In this document: positions 57,201-64,000 of the stretch, piece after piece
How positions within the stretch are numbered: the stretch's first letter is position 1
Layout: each line of letters opens with the position of its first letter
Assembly (NCBI GenBank): GCA_008360955.1
Contig: LUCM01009232.1
Coordinates: 56,149 to 120,148 of the forward strand
Source: Fasciolopsis buskii
Lineage: Eukaryota; Platyhelminthes; Trematoda; Plagiorchiida; Fasciolidae
Reading direction: 5' to 3'
DNA length: 64,000 nt
Position numbers and translations under genes: made by a program
The notes under the pieces: generated by a model
The model's database searches: none
Told to the model about the DNA's origin: nothing
What the model saw: the letters and a program-made list of their open reading frames with translations, nothing else

Positions 57201-60200
57201 TACTTCGAATGATGGAATCTTTTATGGGCCGAGATGCATTTCGTCTCGGTTTGAAAGTAAGTTTTGGGAAAACTCTAATATAACTTCCATTGTTTGTCTA
57301 CGTTCTCAGATTTTGTTGGTATGTAAATGGGTTTGTTTAATTCGTCTAATCCCTTGCGTTTCTTGTCCGAATAACAAGGTGATTTAGCGGATGCGTCCAC
57401 TTTTGCACTTAATTTGGGATGTACCCTTTGTGGAAGCAGATTTTCGGAGACCGACTGAAGGAAGTTTCCTCTTTCAGAAATGTTTTTGGTCGTTATTGAA
57501 GAAAACCAACCGTAGGAACAATGTTTGTTGATCTCCACCGGATAAGCCGGTAGAAACATTTCGAGCGTCTTGGTTTTTATTCTACTAGACTTTGTATATT
57601 TTTCATTCCATCCAGGCAGGCTGAATTTATTTAGTTCAGTTAGTTCACTCGCGGACATTTAGTTGACCCACGGGCCGTCCAAAATACAGCCCAAGTCATC
57701 AGATTGATAGAGAGAAAATACTCACCTGAATATTGTCCGCCATCCCAAACAATCGATGCCAGCAGTTTGTATAATTCACCGTTCACTGGTCAAAACAACA
57801 AACACTTCGGTAACGAATTTCTAATTGCCGTCACAATCAGTTGCGCAGATACCGTGAAAGCACAACGAAACTTCTATTAGGCCTAACGATTTGTGAAAGT
57901 GCTTAAATGGCGAATCAGAATATACCCAGAAAACTTATTAATTCATCAGTATATGCGGGAAGCTTAAATTAACAGTCACTGTCATTGTTTTCGCGAAGAT
58001 TTCACATATTACCATACTTTAGAAACGGCGACCGAAGTTGCATTGTTTAAGTTCTGCTGTATTCCCCTGCCGCACAAAAGTGCAAATGAGTTCGGAAATA
58101 CAATCCAAAAGGTATTACTTCAGTGCCGTCCTGTCTCACTGATTGAATTTGATAAGGGTCTTCAGAAGACTCGAATGTGAAACACGAATATATACAGTAA
58201 CTTTCTCACTTGGCAGCCCTCTGTCGGCCGCGGCCTCCTTCCTGACAAATAAAGTATATTATTATATTAATAAAGGACGTAAAACATAAAAATAACTAGG
58301 GGTAAAATCTAGTTTATTTTGCTCTAATAAATGTTCTAATTTGTGCCCTCCAAGAAAAACCCAACCAAACTGAAATTTTTACCAGCTGCACGTTAAGTCC
58401 ACCTGCGGTCTTGGCGAATAAAAACGAAAAGATTATCCAATAAGGCTATACTTGAAAAACAAAAATGCGGCCTCTAATTATTACTTAATATAGAAAATGA
58501 GCTAACCAATGAGGTACATGGAAAGGGTTTCAATTTTGCGCTTCACAGAAAAGGCATTTAGCGTGGCGTTTCATCAAGAAAAAACGGTTTTCTTGGATAA
58601 ACCACCCCACAACGAAGGAGAAGCGCACGTGATAAAAATTGGCAATAAAAACTTAAAAGGCCAACCGAGCTAGACCAGTGGACAATGCCATCGGTCCACA
58701 CTCATTCATCCAGAATTAAAGTCCTATTACAAGGATTAAAAATGAAACAGGTTTGCAAAATTTTCATATCTTTTATAGCAGATTGGACACTGCTAAAAGG
58801 TATCACTTCATGATTTAGCTAAAATGAAATGATTTCCCCATTGCTTTCGACTGATTGAACTTCAGGCTGGAATTTTCACGCACAAACTTAAAGGGTTTCA
58901 GTCAGTCTGTAGAAAAAACCTGATTTGGTTTGGGGGATTCTGTCGGAATTAGCAGAACAGGCATTGTATCTCCGTTCGAAACCGTCAGGCACTGCTGGCT
59001 ATTGCTGACGGAAACGTCTGAAACAGTTAACTCGCTACCTATGGCCAACCCAAATGCGAGCCAGTAGCGCAGGGGTGATACACATGCCCGTGATTGAACG
59101 CTGGGTGCAATGGAGGTGTTCAGCTATTGATTATCTCTAATCGAAAAAAACTCAACTCTGACAGAATGAATTGGGATCTGTGTAAAAGATGCAGTCTGAA
59201 GTTAGTCTAGTAATACCAATGGCACAAGCCAGTCGCAAGGTAACCGCTGTGGTTCCTTTGAAGTTCTGACAACCAAAAGAAACTTTGTAGGTCCTTACAT
59301 GGAATGGCACATACTGTTTACCGTAACGTAGGTCTGACATTTTCTTTTCCATAACTGTTTCAAAATGAAAGATACCATTTATGTTCATGATATTCAATGG
59401 GGGCTTTTATTTTTTTTAGAATTACTTATCTAAACACAAATTTAAGAATACTGTACACGATGATCTCTGGCGTTCCCTTACGGAGGTAAGCCTTGCATTT
59501 TGCCACTAAATTCTTCCGTTTATTTTGCCATGCCTAGAATCTCTTGAGTGTGCAATTTCCCGGTAATCGGATATATTATAAAAGGTTTCTAGCTACTCAC
59601 CACTTTGGTAGTAGCTGAAACTTGAATAAATGCTAATCGGATTGTTTCCTTTTGTGATCTCATAAGCAATTTAGATGTAAAAAATTTAGTTTTTTTTCCA
59701 GTCGCATCCTCAGGAATACGATACTGCTGAATCGTCACTAACTGCAATCTATCACTTTAAGACTAATTATCCTCTGAAATTTCAGGCAGCATTGAGTTTT
59801 GGAAAACAAGTTGATGTCAAGTCGGTGATGGACACTTGGTTATTGCAAATGAATTATCCAATAGTGACGGTGACTCGGGTTGGACCGAAATCTTTCCGAT
59901 TTGAACAGGCCCACTATTTGGACCCTCCGGACTCGAAGCCACCAAAGAACCCGTCGCCTTATGGGTAGGCTTAGCAATTTACCTCAATATTCCACCGAAT
60001 AATCTCACCAAGTCACAGAAAATAAGCAACTACATTGGCAACGTTATGCTCGTGAATAATACAGTTGTATGCACAGAGTAGAAACTCACAGTTGTAAGGA
60101 ATAGCAGTCTGAGGTTAAATACTATTGAACCGTCTCAGATTGTCTTTAAACCTCATTGTGGATTTCCGCGGATGGAGCAAAACATTAGTATGGCCAATCA

Positions 60201-63002
60201 GCTCCAATTAAACCAAAGAGTGCGCTATTGAAGGTGGCATTATATTTCCTATTAACACTCTGTGACTAATACGAATCACACTGCGCTGCAGTTAAATTTC
60301 TCGTCCTCATTATCTTTATTTTTTATTTCCCTTATTGATGAAACGGTAGTGGGCATCATTTTTCAGGAAGAAAGCCGCAGCTAGCAGAGCGCTACCAAGC
60401 GGGAAAGTTGATCAGCGGTGAGTGTATTTGAACCAGCGAATTTCTTGTCAAAACGCTATGGCCTAACCCGCCTGACCACAACTGGTCAAAAAAGCACCCG
60501 AAAGAAACGCGAGTGTATGCCTCTGGAGATTGAGGCCAATCGATCCATTCTGATCTTTTGCAGAAGTCTGCAAACTCTCCCTCTCTCCTTTTCCGGAAAT
60601 ATACTGATTGCAATAGTGTCAGGATCAATATCACTGGAATTGAAGAATTTTTTGGAGGGGAATTTTGTGTCCACTAAGTTTACCACCCGGCGGACCTGTT
60701 TGAAACGTTCTTTTGGCCGATTTCCCATTCACCTAGGACTTATCTATCCAACATAAATTAGTCAAGCATTGCGGACTTAGACTCGGTCTTCTGATTGGAT
60801 TGAAACCGTAAAATCAAAAACTTGGGTGTGTTAATCCCGTTAGTTCCCTGACGAGATTTAATTCATTTCATATTCGAACAAAATTACTGCTTTTAAAATG
60901 GCAGCGATACAAACGATACCAAATCACAAGAACTCCGAATGTGATCACAGTTTTTTAGCAGAAACACTGAGAAACCTAACAACGAGTATGGTGATAGTCA
61001 GCGAGACGAATCTTCCTCATGTAACGTCTATGATTCAGGCTGACAAATCTGGGATGCTCAATATTCTTAGGTCACAAATATTTTCATTAAGACTACACTA
61101 GATTGAGGTGTATCGTGCTTTCAGCAAATCAGGTTAATACTGTACCCCTTAACCATCCTTGTTAGGAATCATCAGCGGTACATATCTACCGCATCCGATT
61201 TGGGACACGAACACAGAACGAAAAACAATGGGTTGAACACCTTAGTCATGTTGCTCTACGGAAGTAAGCAGTCGATGAGAGTCGACTGTGTGTACGCGCT
61301 GGAGGCCCATAGCCGTGAAAATCGGGAATGGTCAGGGGATATATCATGTGGTGAAATTCAACAAACCGTTCCGGGGTTCGGCACACAATCTTCCGTAATG
61401 TGTTTGCATCCTAATTCCTGCTCGATAAACATGCACAGGTGATGATTCCCAACAAAGATGTTGCACTTGCACATGGTTTTTTCATGATGAATTGAACGTT
61501 GGTACTGCACGATCAATAAATTTTTAAACAACATGTGTTTTCCACCTCTAAAAAGAGTCTCAGATACTCATTCAGCAAGTGTGAAAACTGATTATTCACA
61601 CAATGTAGCTTTCCTTGAAATGTTTTTCAGGCAATACCACCGCTCACCTAACAATCAGAAATCATCTAAGTACGTTACAATTGGTTTATCAGAATTTTTG
61701 CATCAATGATTAGTCATTCATAATCATAGTACCAAAAGCGATGGACAAGCTTGAGCTTAAGTCAACGACGCAGAATACTAAACCCTGTTTGGGCTGAATT
61801 TTGACTGTGTGTTGAATATCAGCAATATGGATACCCAACTACCATCTATCAGTGCCTTCGACAGGATCAAGGATCGTTGATAATAACAATGACTGGTTCC
61901 CAAATGATGGCCAACCTCTTCGTAGGCATCGGTCAAATTACGAACAGATTACAGAGCATGTGACTTTCTGGTTGATCATTTGAAACTGAGTAAAGCCTAT
62001 CCCGAAAAAAATAAAGGATTTTCCAGCTAAAATTGTTTTCCTCTTCTAGATTTCAATGGCAAATTCCACTTACATACGGCGCACCAAATATAGACAACTG
62101 GGAAGAGAACGAAGTTATTTGGCTAAAAAACAGTGAGTTTGGTTAAACTATTTGAACAGTGATCCATCCTGTACGTACTCGGTCAAAAAACCAGTATTGC
62201 TACTGACCGGTTGTGCTGCATGAGCCGAAATATTCAAAGGGGATCTAGTTAGACTAAAAGTAAGGCGGAACCAAATTACACCATAGCAGATGATTTTTCA
62301 GATCACATTCACATCAGTAGATTGGCTGAATGAATTCCGGTAGTATCCGACCACGGTAAAGATTGTTAGCTGGATTCAACTCCAGAGCACAGAACAAAGA
62401 AATCACCGTCATGAGCAGAGAAAATCGGTGGATCATAGAATTTGATTTTGGCAAACTCTGCAACCTTAGACAAACGCCCCTGGCAACAAGCTGGCAGAAA
62501 GCCGGTCCGTTGACGAAACTGACAATCAACAGGCAATAAATCGATGGGATTTTACATTGCTTCACTTCGCGTTGTCACTGATCAACATTCCTTCTCATCC
62601 TGATTATATTCTCCATTCTCTATGAGAACTAACTAAAACAAAGCGGCCAAGCAATCCGCATTTTTCTTTCAAAAACAGAAGAAAAGTTACATTCATTACT
62701 AACAGAGTAGGGTAGCCCTTAACGAAAACAAATTCCTGCAGACTGCATTTAATCGACGGAGAAACTTCACTTCCAAACATCTCAGCATGAGAATAAAAAT
62801 CGCAATAGCTCAGAACTGTCATTGTGCATCTTAGCTAAAGGTGAGATTGTTAATTTTTCTTTCAGAATCGATGTCCATTGAGTTGAACATCAAACCCGAT
62901 TCGTGGTACATATTCAATATTAAGCAAGCAGGATTCTATCGTGTACACTATGCAGACTCTAATTGGGAGAAACTCACCAAGCAGTTAATAGCTGATCACA
63001 AA
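19115..63002 (+). CDS. M1-family zinc aminopeptidase (aminopeptidase N-like), 15 exons, 3' end beyond window
   Basis: Predicted type II membrane ectoenzyme that removes single N-terminal residues from peptides with one active-site zinc. The coding join is 19115-19370, 29790-29822, 33201-33460, 40967-41181, 42584-42671, 43206-43391, 49313-49433, 52586-52740, 54505-54618, 56740-56874, 57191-57256, 59420-59485, 59786-59964, 62050-62132, 62866-63002, giving 698 codons with consistent phases and GT-AG ends throughout. Visible features are a transmembrane helix at about residues 50-76, seven N-glycosylation sequons (N151, N162, N176, N190, N201, N321, N346), GAMEN at 397-401, zinc ligands H433, H437 and E456, general base E434, and the transition-state tyrosine Y519. 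Gln261 in the SQLQPTDAR stretch sits where M1 enzymes of neutral preference such as aminopeptidase N and ERAP1 carry Gln, and acidic- or basic-preferring members carry Asp, so neutral or hydrophobic residues are the likely substrates (inference). Family members usually have 900-1000 residues, so roughly 250-300 C-terminal residues lie outside the window. The exact orthologue is not determined. Confidence 0.95.
22956..22994 (+). repeat. 39-bp direct repeat, copy A
   Basis: Matches 23302-23340 at 33 of 39 positions, sharing CTAGTAG and AAAGCTCTGCA at the right end. The copies lie 346 bp apart in the same orientation inside intron 1. They could be the two ends, or two units, of an old interspersed or tandem element. 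Confidence 0.65.
23302..23340 (+). repeat. 39-bp direct repeat, copy B
   Basis: Partner of the copy at 22956-22994. Five of the six differences are transitions, consistent with neutral decay after duplication. Confidence 0.65.
24247..24400 (+). mobile_element. tRNA-derived SINE, copy 1 (plus strand)
   Basis: Contains a Pol III B box (AGTTCGAACCC, 24301-24311) preceded by a degraded A-box region, then a family-specific body (GGCAGCTCTCTG, GGCCGCAGCC, CTTCCTGAAAAGTGATGTAC) and a TTATTTTACAAATAAAAG tail running into A-rich sequence. The same body and tail occur at 56238-56412, 58205-58295 and 60315-60488. Compared with the 56 kb copy it lacks about 25 bases between the B box and GGCAGCTCTC. Boundaries are approximate. 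Confidence 0.8.
29790..29822 (+). CDS. Aminopeptidase exon 2: 33-nt micro-exon in the stalk
   Basis: A 33-nt exon between a pyrimidine-rich acceptor (TTCCTTACAG) and a donor GTAAAA. It enters in phase 1 and leaves in phase 1, so including or skipping it keeps the frame. It encodes 11 residues ([10 protein letters not shown] with the split Thr and Gly codons) in the stalk between the membrane anchor and the ectodomain. The first base of exon 3's split codon fits exactly (g|gt, Gly97). It is too short to be recognised by similarity. The support is splice-site quality plus phase on both sides. Confidence 0.7.
29823..33200 (+). other. Aminopeptidase intron 2 (3,378 bp)
   Basis: GTAAAA to TTACAG. 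AT-rich with no recognised element. A splice-like AG before an open frame at 30781 was tested as a further stalk exon and fails on phase (see rejected items). A small GC palindrome (GCCGCGCGGC) lies near 29943. Confidence 0.7.
33201..33460 (+). CDS. Aminopeptidase exon 3: stalk and start of M1 N-terminal domain
   Basis: Residues 98-183. After about 20 stalk residues comes [17 protein letters not shown], the usual opening of an M1 ectodomain (xRLPxxxxPxxYxLxL). The [13 protein letters not shown] and [14 protein letters not shown] strands then match the N-terminal beta-saddle layout of the family. N-glycosylation sequons are at N151, N162 and N176. The acceptor is TTGTTACAG and the donor GAG|GTAAGT, ending in phase 0, which joins directly to exon 4. 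Confidence 0.93.
33461..40966 (+). other. Aminopeptidase intron 3 (7,506 bp)
   Basis: GTAAGT to TCAAG. Contains a (TA)n run at 37547-37571 and a region at 38123-38795 open on both strands (165 and 141 codons) with no recognisable domain. The rest is AT-rich and featureless. Protein alignment leaves no missing residues between exons 3 and 4, so no hidden exon is required. Confidence 0.7.
37547..37571 (+). repeat. (TA)n microsatellite
   Basis: Twenty-five bases of alternating TA in intron 3. Reading frames rich in YIYI over it are artefacts. Confidence 0.95.
40967..41181 (+). CDS. Aminopeptidase exon 4: M1 N-terminal domain
   Basis: Residues 184-254. It contains [20 protein letters not shown] and the [11 protein letters not shown] strand, the equivalent of the M1 signature 'GFYRSxY'. 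Sequons are at N190 and N201. The acceptor is CTCTTCTCAAG and the donor ACG|GTGAGT. It begins in phase 0 and ends in phase 2. Aligned with aminopeptidase N from memory, exons 3 and 4 are contiguous with no residues missing between them, although the intron is 7.5 kb. Confidence 0.93.
41182..42583 (+). other. Aminopeptidase intron 4 (1,402 bp)
   Basis: GTGAGT to TTCCAG. About 41640-42260 is clearly richer in GC than the rest of the intron and reads open on the reverse strand in two separate pieces (117 and 66 codons). This looks like the remains of an interspersed repeat. No family could be named and no terminal repeats were found. Confidence 0.6.
42584..42671 (+). CDS. Aminopeptidase exon 5: PTDAR / PCWDEP motif
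   Basis: Residues 255-284. It encodes [14 protein letters not shown] followed by [14 protein letters not shown], one of the most conserved segments of M1 aminopeptidases (usually FPCFDEP; here Trp replaces the second Phe). Gln261 occupies the S1-pocket position discussed for substrate preference. It starts with one base of a split Arg codon (phase 2) and ends in phase 0 at GTAAGG. The acceptor tract ACTTTTCTTCCAG is strong. Confidence 0.96.
42672..43205 (+). other. Aminopeptidase intron 5 (534 bp)
   Basis: GTAAGG to GTCCAG. Nothing recognisable inside. Confidence 0.85.
43206..43391 (+). CDS. Aminopeptidase exon 6: end of N-terminal domain
   Basis: Residues 285-346, exactly 62 codons, phase 0 at both ends. 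The run [10 protein letters not shown] through [20 protein letters not shown] matches the family pattern 'SNMPv...f..tp.[13 protein letters not shown]'. A sequon lies at N321. The final Asn346 forms a second sequon (N-F-T) only after splicing to exon 7. Acceptor TTGTCCAG, donor AAT|GTGAGT. Confidence 0.95.
48071..48085 (+). repeat. Short (TA)n run
   Basis: Fifteen bases of alternating TA about 40 bp before the long (TA)36 tract. Confidence 0.9.
48126..48197 (+). repeat. (TA)36 microsatellite
   Basis: Seventy-two bases of uninterrupted alternating TA in intron 6. It is self-complementary and can extrude as a cruciform; the recorded length may be shorter than the true one because such tracts often collapse in assembly. 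All YIYIYI reading frames over it on both strands are artefacts. Confidence 0.97.
49313..49433 (+). CDS. Aminopeptidase exon 7: start of catalytic domain
   Basis: Residues 347-386 plus one base. [20 protein letters not shown] corresponds to the family's 'vRvWARPe.i..g.yAL..g', and [15 protein letters not shown] to 'fFEeyFn.pYPLpK.D'. The acceptor has a long T-tract (TTTTTTTCTTAG) and the donor is CAG|GTGAGC. It ends in phase 1; the split Asp codon is completed by exon 8. Confidence 0.95.
49434..52585 (+). other. Aminopeptidase intron 7 (3,152 bp)
   Basis: GTGAGC to CCCTAG. AT-rich, no recognised element; only short reading frames without domains. Confidence 0.75.
52586..52740 (+). CDS. Aminopeptidase exon 8: GAMEN exopeptidase motif and HEXXH
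   Basis: Residues 387-438. [17 protein letters not shown] carries GAMEN (397-401), whose Glu400 binds the substrate's free amino group. The exon ends with SHEIAHQ, the HEXXH zinc motif: His433 and His437 bind zinc and Glu434 is the general base. All key residues are intact. It begins in phase 1 after TTTTTCCCTAG and ends in phase 0 at the donor CAG|GTCAGT, placing the intron directly after the zinc motif. Confidence 0.98.
52741..54504 (+). other. Aminopeptidase intron 8 (1,764 bp)
   Basis: GTCAGT to CAATCAG. It interrupts the HEXXH-X18-E zinc site directly after the first part. A 137-codon plus-strand frame (53870-54283) lies in it, with no recognisable domain and no family match that I can see. 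Confidence 0.8.
54505..54618 (+). CDS. Aminopeptidase exon 9: third zinc ligand
   Basis: Residues 439-476, 38 codons, phase 0 at both ends. [19 protein letters not shown] follows the HEXXH of exon 8 and supplies the third zinc ligand Glu456, giving the exact HEXXH-X18-E spacing. [19 protein letters not shown] continues the catalytic domain. Donor ATG|GTAAGT, acceptor TTTTACCAATCAG. Confidence 0.98.
54619..56739 (+). other. Aminopeptidase intron 9 (2,121 bp)
   Basis: GTAAGT to CCAATAG. Contains a minus-strand SINE copy (56238-56412) about 330 bp before exon 10. The rest shows nothing recognisable. Confidence 0.8.
56238..56412 (-). mobile_element. tRNA-derived SINE, copy 2 (minus strand, best preserved)
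   Basis: On the minus strand the element has an A box TGGTCAAGAAG (56394-56404), a B box GGTTCGAATCC (56350-56360) 33 bases further on, a short body (CCGATCAACTTTCATACTTG, GGCAGCTCTCTG, CCGGAAAAGTGATGTAC) and an AT-rich tail ending in AATAAAAGAAGTATAAGA. A-to-B spacing and sequence are those of a tRNA-like Pol III promoter. This is the fullest copy of the family in the window; parent tRNA not determined. Confidence 0.85.
56740..56874 (+). CDS. Aminopeptidase exon 10: catalytic tyrosine
   Basis: Residues 477-521, 45 codons, phase 0. [19 protein letters not shown] and [11 protein letters not shown] match the family's 'DsL.sSHPv..pv..P.eI.eiFD.IsY.KG'. Tyr519 is the conserved residue that stabilises the transition state. 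His at the usual 'SSHP' is Arg here (SSRP), a common substitution. The following intron 10 (56875-57190, 316 bp) is short and AT-rich and shows nothing else. Confidence 0.96.
57191..57256 (+). CDS. Aminopeptidase exon 11
   Basis: A 66-nt exon, residues 522-543. [20 protein letters not shown] is the conserved helix after the catalytic Tyr ('KGasviRMl..flG...F..Gl'). Phase 0 at both ends; donor AAA|GTAAGT. The acceptor AATTTAAAG has a weak pyrimidine tract, but the protein match leaves little doubt. Confidence 0.94.
57257..59419 (+). other. Aminopeptidase intron 11 (2,163 bp)
   Basis: GTAAGT to TTTTTTAG. Contains a 5'-truncated plus-strand SINE tail at 58205-58295. Reverse-strand frames at 57275-57658 and 59152-59397 have no recognisable domain. 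Confidence 0.8.
58205..58295 (+). mobile_element. tRNA-derived SINE, copy 3 (5'-truncated, plus strand)
   Basis: Carries only the body and tail of the family: CTTGGCAGCCCTCTG, GGCCGCGGCC, CTTCCTGACAAATAAAGTAT, then a TATTAATAAAGGACGTAAAA tail. The tRNA-like head with A and B boxes is absent, as expected from incomplete reverse transcription starting at the 3' end. Confidence 0.7.
59420..59485 (+). CDS. Aminopeptidase exon 12
   Basis: A second 66-nt exon, residues 544-565. [20 protein letters not shown] matches the M1 pattern 'YL..hky.NA...DLW..l'. Acceptor TTTATTTTTTTTAG, donor GAG|GTAAGC, phase 0. The following intron is only 300 bp if the downstream acceptor of exon 13 is used, or 216 bp with the upstream one. 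Confidence 0.94.
59702..59785 (+). other. Candidate alternative 5' extension of exon 13 (84 nt, in frame)
   Basis: The acceptor TTTTTTTTCCAG ending at 59701 has a stronger pyrimidine tract than the one at 59785. The 84 nt between them are exactly 28 codons with no stop in the aminopeptidase frame, running from [12 protein letters not shown] to YPLKFQ and reading straight into AALSFG. Use of this site would insert 28 residues in the loop before the VMDTW helix. ERAP-type M1 enzymes have a long variable loop there, so it could be tolerated. Constitutive, alternative or unused: undecided. Confidence 0.45.
59786..59964 (+). CDS. Aminopeptidase exon 13: end of catalytic domain into beta-sandwich domain
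   Basis: Residues 566-624 plus two bases. [19 protein letters not shown] is the family's 'v.v..iM..Wt.Q.GyPvv.v', and [15 protein letters not shown] matches the 'QerFl.dp' strand. The junction LTE|AALSFG gives a DLW-to-DTW spacing close to aminopeptidase N, which favours this acceptor (TCTGAAATTTCAG). Phase 0 to phase 2; donor ATGG|GTAGGC is the weakest in the gene. See the separate entry for an in-frame upstream acceptor. Confidence 0.93.
59965..62049 (+). other. Aminopeptidase intron 13 (2,085 bp)
   Basis: GTAGGC to CTTCTAG. Contains a minus-strand SINE copy at 60315-60488. Remaining frames are short and unassigned. Confidence 0.8.
60315..60488 (-). mobile_element. tRNA-derived SINE, copy 4 (minus strand)
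   Basis: On the minus strand: A box TGGTCAGGCGG (60468-60478), B box GGTTCAAATAC (60424-60434), then CCGCTGATCAACTTTCCCGC, GGTAGCGCTCTG, GCTGCGGC and CTTCCTGAAAAATGATG. The order and spacing match the 56 kb copy, with more substitutions. Boundaries approximate. Confidence 0.8.
62050..62132 (+). CDS. Aminopeptidase exon 14: beta-sandwich domain
   Basis: Residues 625 (split Gly) to 652 plus one base. [13 protein letters not shown] is the family's 'Y.W.iPLty.t' strand and NEVIWLKN the 'WL..' strand that follows. It begins with one base completing the Gly codon of exon 13 and ends in phase 1 at ACA|GTGAGT. Acceptor TTTTCCTCTTCTAG. Confidence 0.94.
62133..62865 (+). other. Aminopeptidase intron 14 (733 bp)
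   Basis: GTGAGT to CTTTCAG. Nothing recognisable; reverse-strand frames of 72-83 codons show no domain. Confidence 0.85.
62866..63002 (+). CDS. Aminopeptidase exon 15: start of C-terminal helical domain
   Basis: Residues 653-698. [20 protein letters not shown] matches the M1 signature 'W..fN....GyYRVnYd', which marks the entry into the C-terminal ERAP1-C-like domain, followed by [14 protein letters not shown]. The donor AAA|GTAAGT (phase 0) is intact, so the transcript continues. The next expected segment (a helix of the '..NRAQl..D' type) was not found before 64000. Confidence 0.95.
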
Positions 63003-64000
63003 GTAAGTCACCGGGGTTGTTTTTATTGCTTTCCAAAACACCAAGCTATTAATTCTTCCAGTTTGTAGTAATAATGATGAAATTATAAGCATTATAAACC
63101 CCACTACTGTAATTAATATTACCAATACTACTGTTAACGTCGGCGCCACAGCTAATATTGCTACTTCTGCTACTACTAGTAGTGGTAGTAGAAGTCCCAT
63201 AGTTGGAAGCAGCATAAATTACAAGCCAGACAAAACAAAAATCTTGTAAACTGTACTCAAATCCTACTGCAGCAGCCGGACTCAAGCGAACCCGAAGTAT
63301 GATCCCACCGTTTGAAGAACGATACGCGTTAACTGGAACGAAAATGAAAGTTGTTATTTATGCGAATTCCTGTATTTAATAGGATAATTTGTGACCGGGA
63401 ATTGTAAGTCGAAATAAATCCATGGCTACTCGTCATTTCCGTTGTTCATCATATCTGACATGGTGACCGTAACAGGATTTTTGCAACCACAGCCATTCCA
63501 ATAGAGTATATCCAAAACCTCCTTGAAATATTTCAGAAACGTTAGGGATACCGACAAAGGCATCATAAAACCGGGTACGATAGTGATCCCTTGAAGCCAA
63601 TTCAAATGTGGAGCCCCTGAGTGAATGGCTGGATGTAGCACCCAAAGGGTAGAGTATTGCTAAGATAGTAGCTGTCATGTCAGCTCAACTTGTGCGGCTT
63701 ATTAGCCCGAGCCACAATCAAACGGCAAATTAAATTTTCCTTGAAAATTACCACTGAGCACATTGAGAAAACACAAGTTGGCGAACAAGCTCGTTTTCAG
63801 TGATTCGTACTCATGCCATTACATCACCATATATATCATGACAACATTTTCACTATAGGAAGGATTGGATTAGTCATATACAAATATGGGTGGGGAAGGG
63901 ATTTGTGGTGTTAATTGTTTTGTTGTCTAGGGTTTGTATTGGGACGGGGGGTGGGCCAAGGGAGTTGAAGCGTAACCACAAATTGTTTTTGAAAACAAAT
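63003..64000 (+). other. Aminopeptidase intron 15, incomplete at window edge
   Basis: Begins with GTAAGT and runs to the end of the window without a convincing next exon. A degenerate trinucleotide stretch (ACT/TAC/AGT types, about 63066-63194) includes the palindrome ACTACTAGTAGT. The last 150 bases turn G-rich on the plus strand. Confidence 0.7.
63066..63194 (+). repeat. Degenerate trinucleotide repeat with palindromic core
   Basis: Many ACT, TAC, GCT and AGT triplets over about 130 bp, with ACTACTAGTAGT at its centre (63171-63183). An old, eroded triplet expansion is the simplest reading. Confidence 0.55.

Overview
The window looks like metazoan nuclear DNA: AT-rich, gene-poor, with long GT-AG introns, tRNA-derived SINEs, an eroded non-LTR retrotransposon and (TA)n microsatellites. 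My best guess is a parasitic flatworm (digenean fluke), from the large introns, a 33-nt micro-exon and the style of the decayed LINE; this placement is an inference and no single sequence here proves it. There is no sign of bacterial operons, CRISPR arrays, phage, or rRNA or tRNA genes.

Layout. Positions 1-19000 hold no gene I can support. They contain a badly decayed LINE reverse-transcriptase fossil (about 3700-5345), a 45-bp repeat pair, a GT/GA microsatellite and a short triplet-repeat patch. From 19115 to beyond the right-hand end, one plus-strand gene occupies the rest of the window. It encodes a membrane-anchored M1-family (gluzincin) zinc aminopeptidase related to aminopeptidase N. 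I assembled 15 exons whose splice phases all agree: 19115-19370, 29790-29822, 33201-33460, 40967-41181, 42584-42671, 43206-43391, 49313-49433, 52586-52740, 54505-54618, 56740-56874, 57191-57256, 59420-59485, 59786-59964, 62050-62132 and 62866-63002. They total 2094 nt, or 698 codons. The last donor is intact, so the gene continues past the window and most of the C-terminal helical domain is missing.

The predicted protein has a short cytosolic tail, one transmembrane helix (type II anchor), a short stalk that includes the micro-exon, the M1 N-terminal beta domain, the catalytic domain with GAMEN and HEXXH-X18-E, the beta-sandwich domain and the start of the C-terminal domain. Introns range from about 300 bp to 10.4 kb and carry the SINE copies, microsatellites and other repeats. 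The most notable points are a possible in-frame alternative acceptor that would add 28 residues before the end of the catalytic domain, the stalk micro-exon, and inverted SINE copies flanking exons 10-13. I found no previously undescribed multi-gene system.
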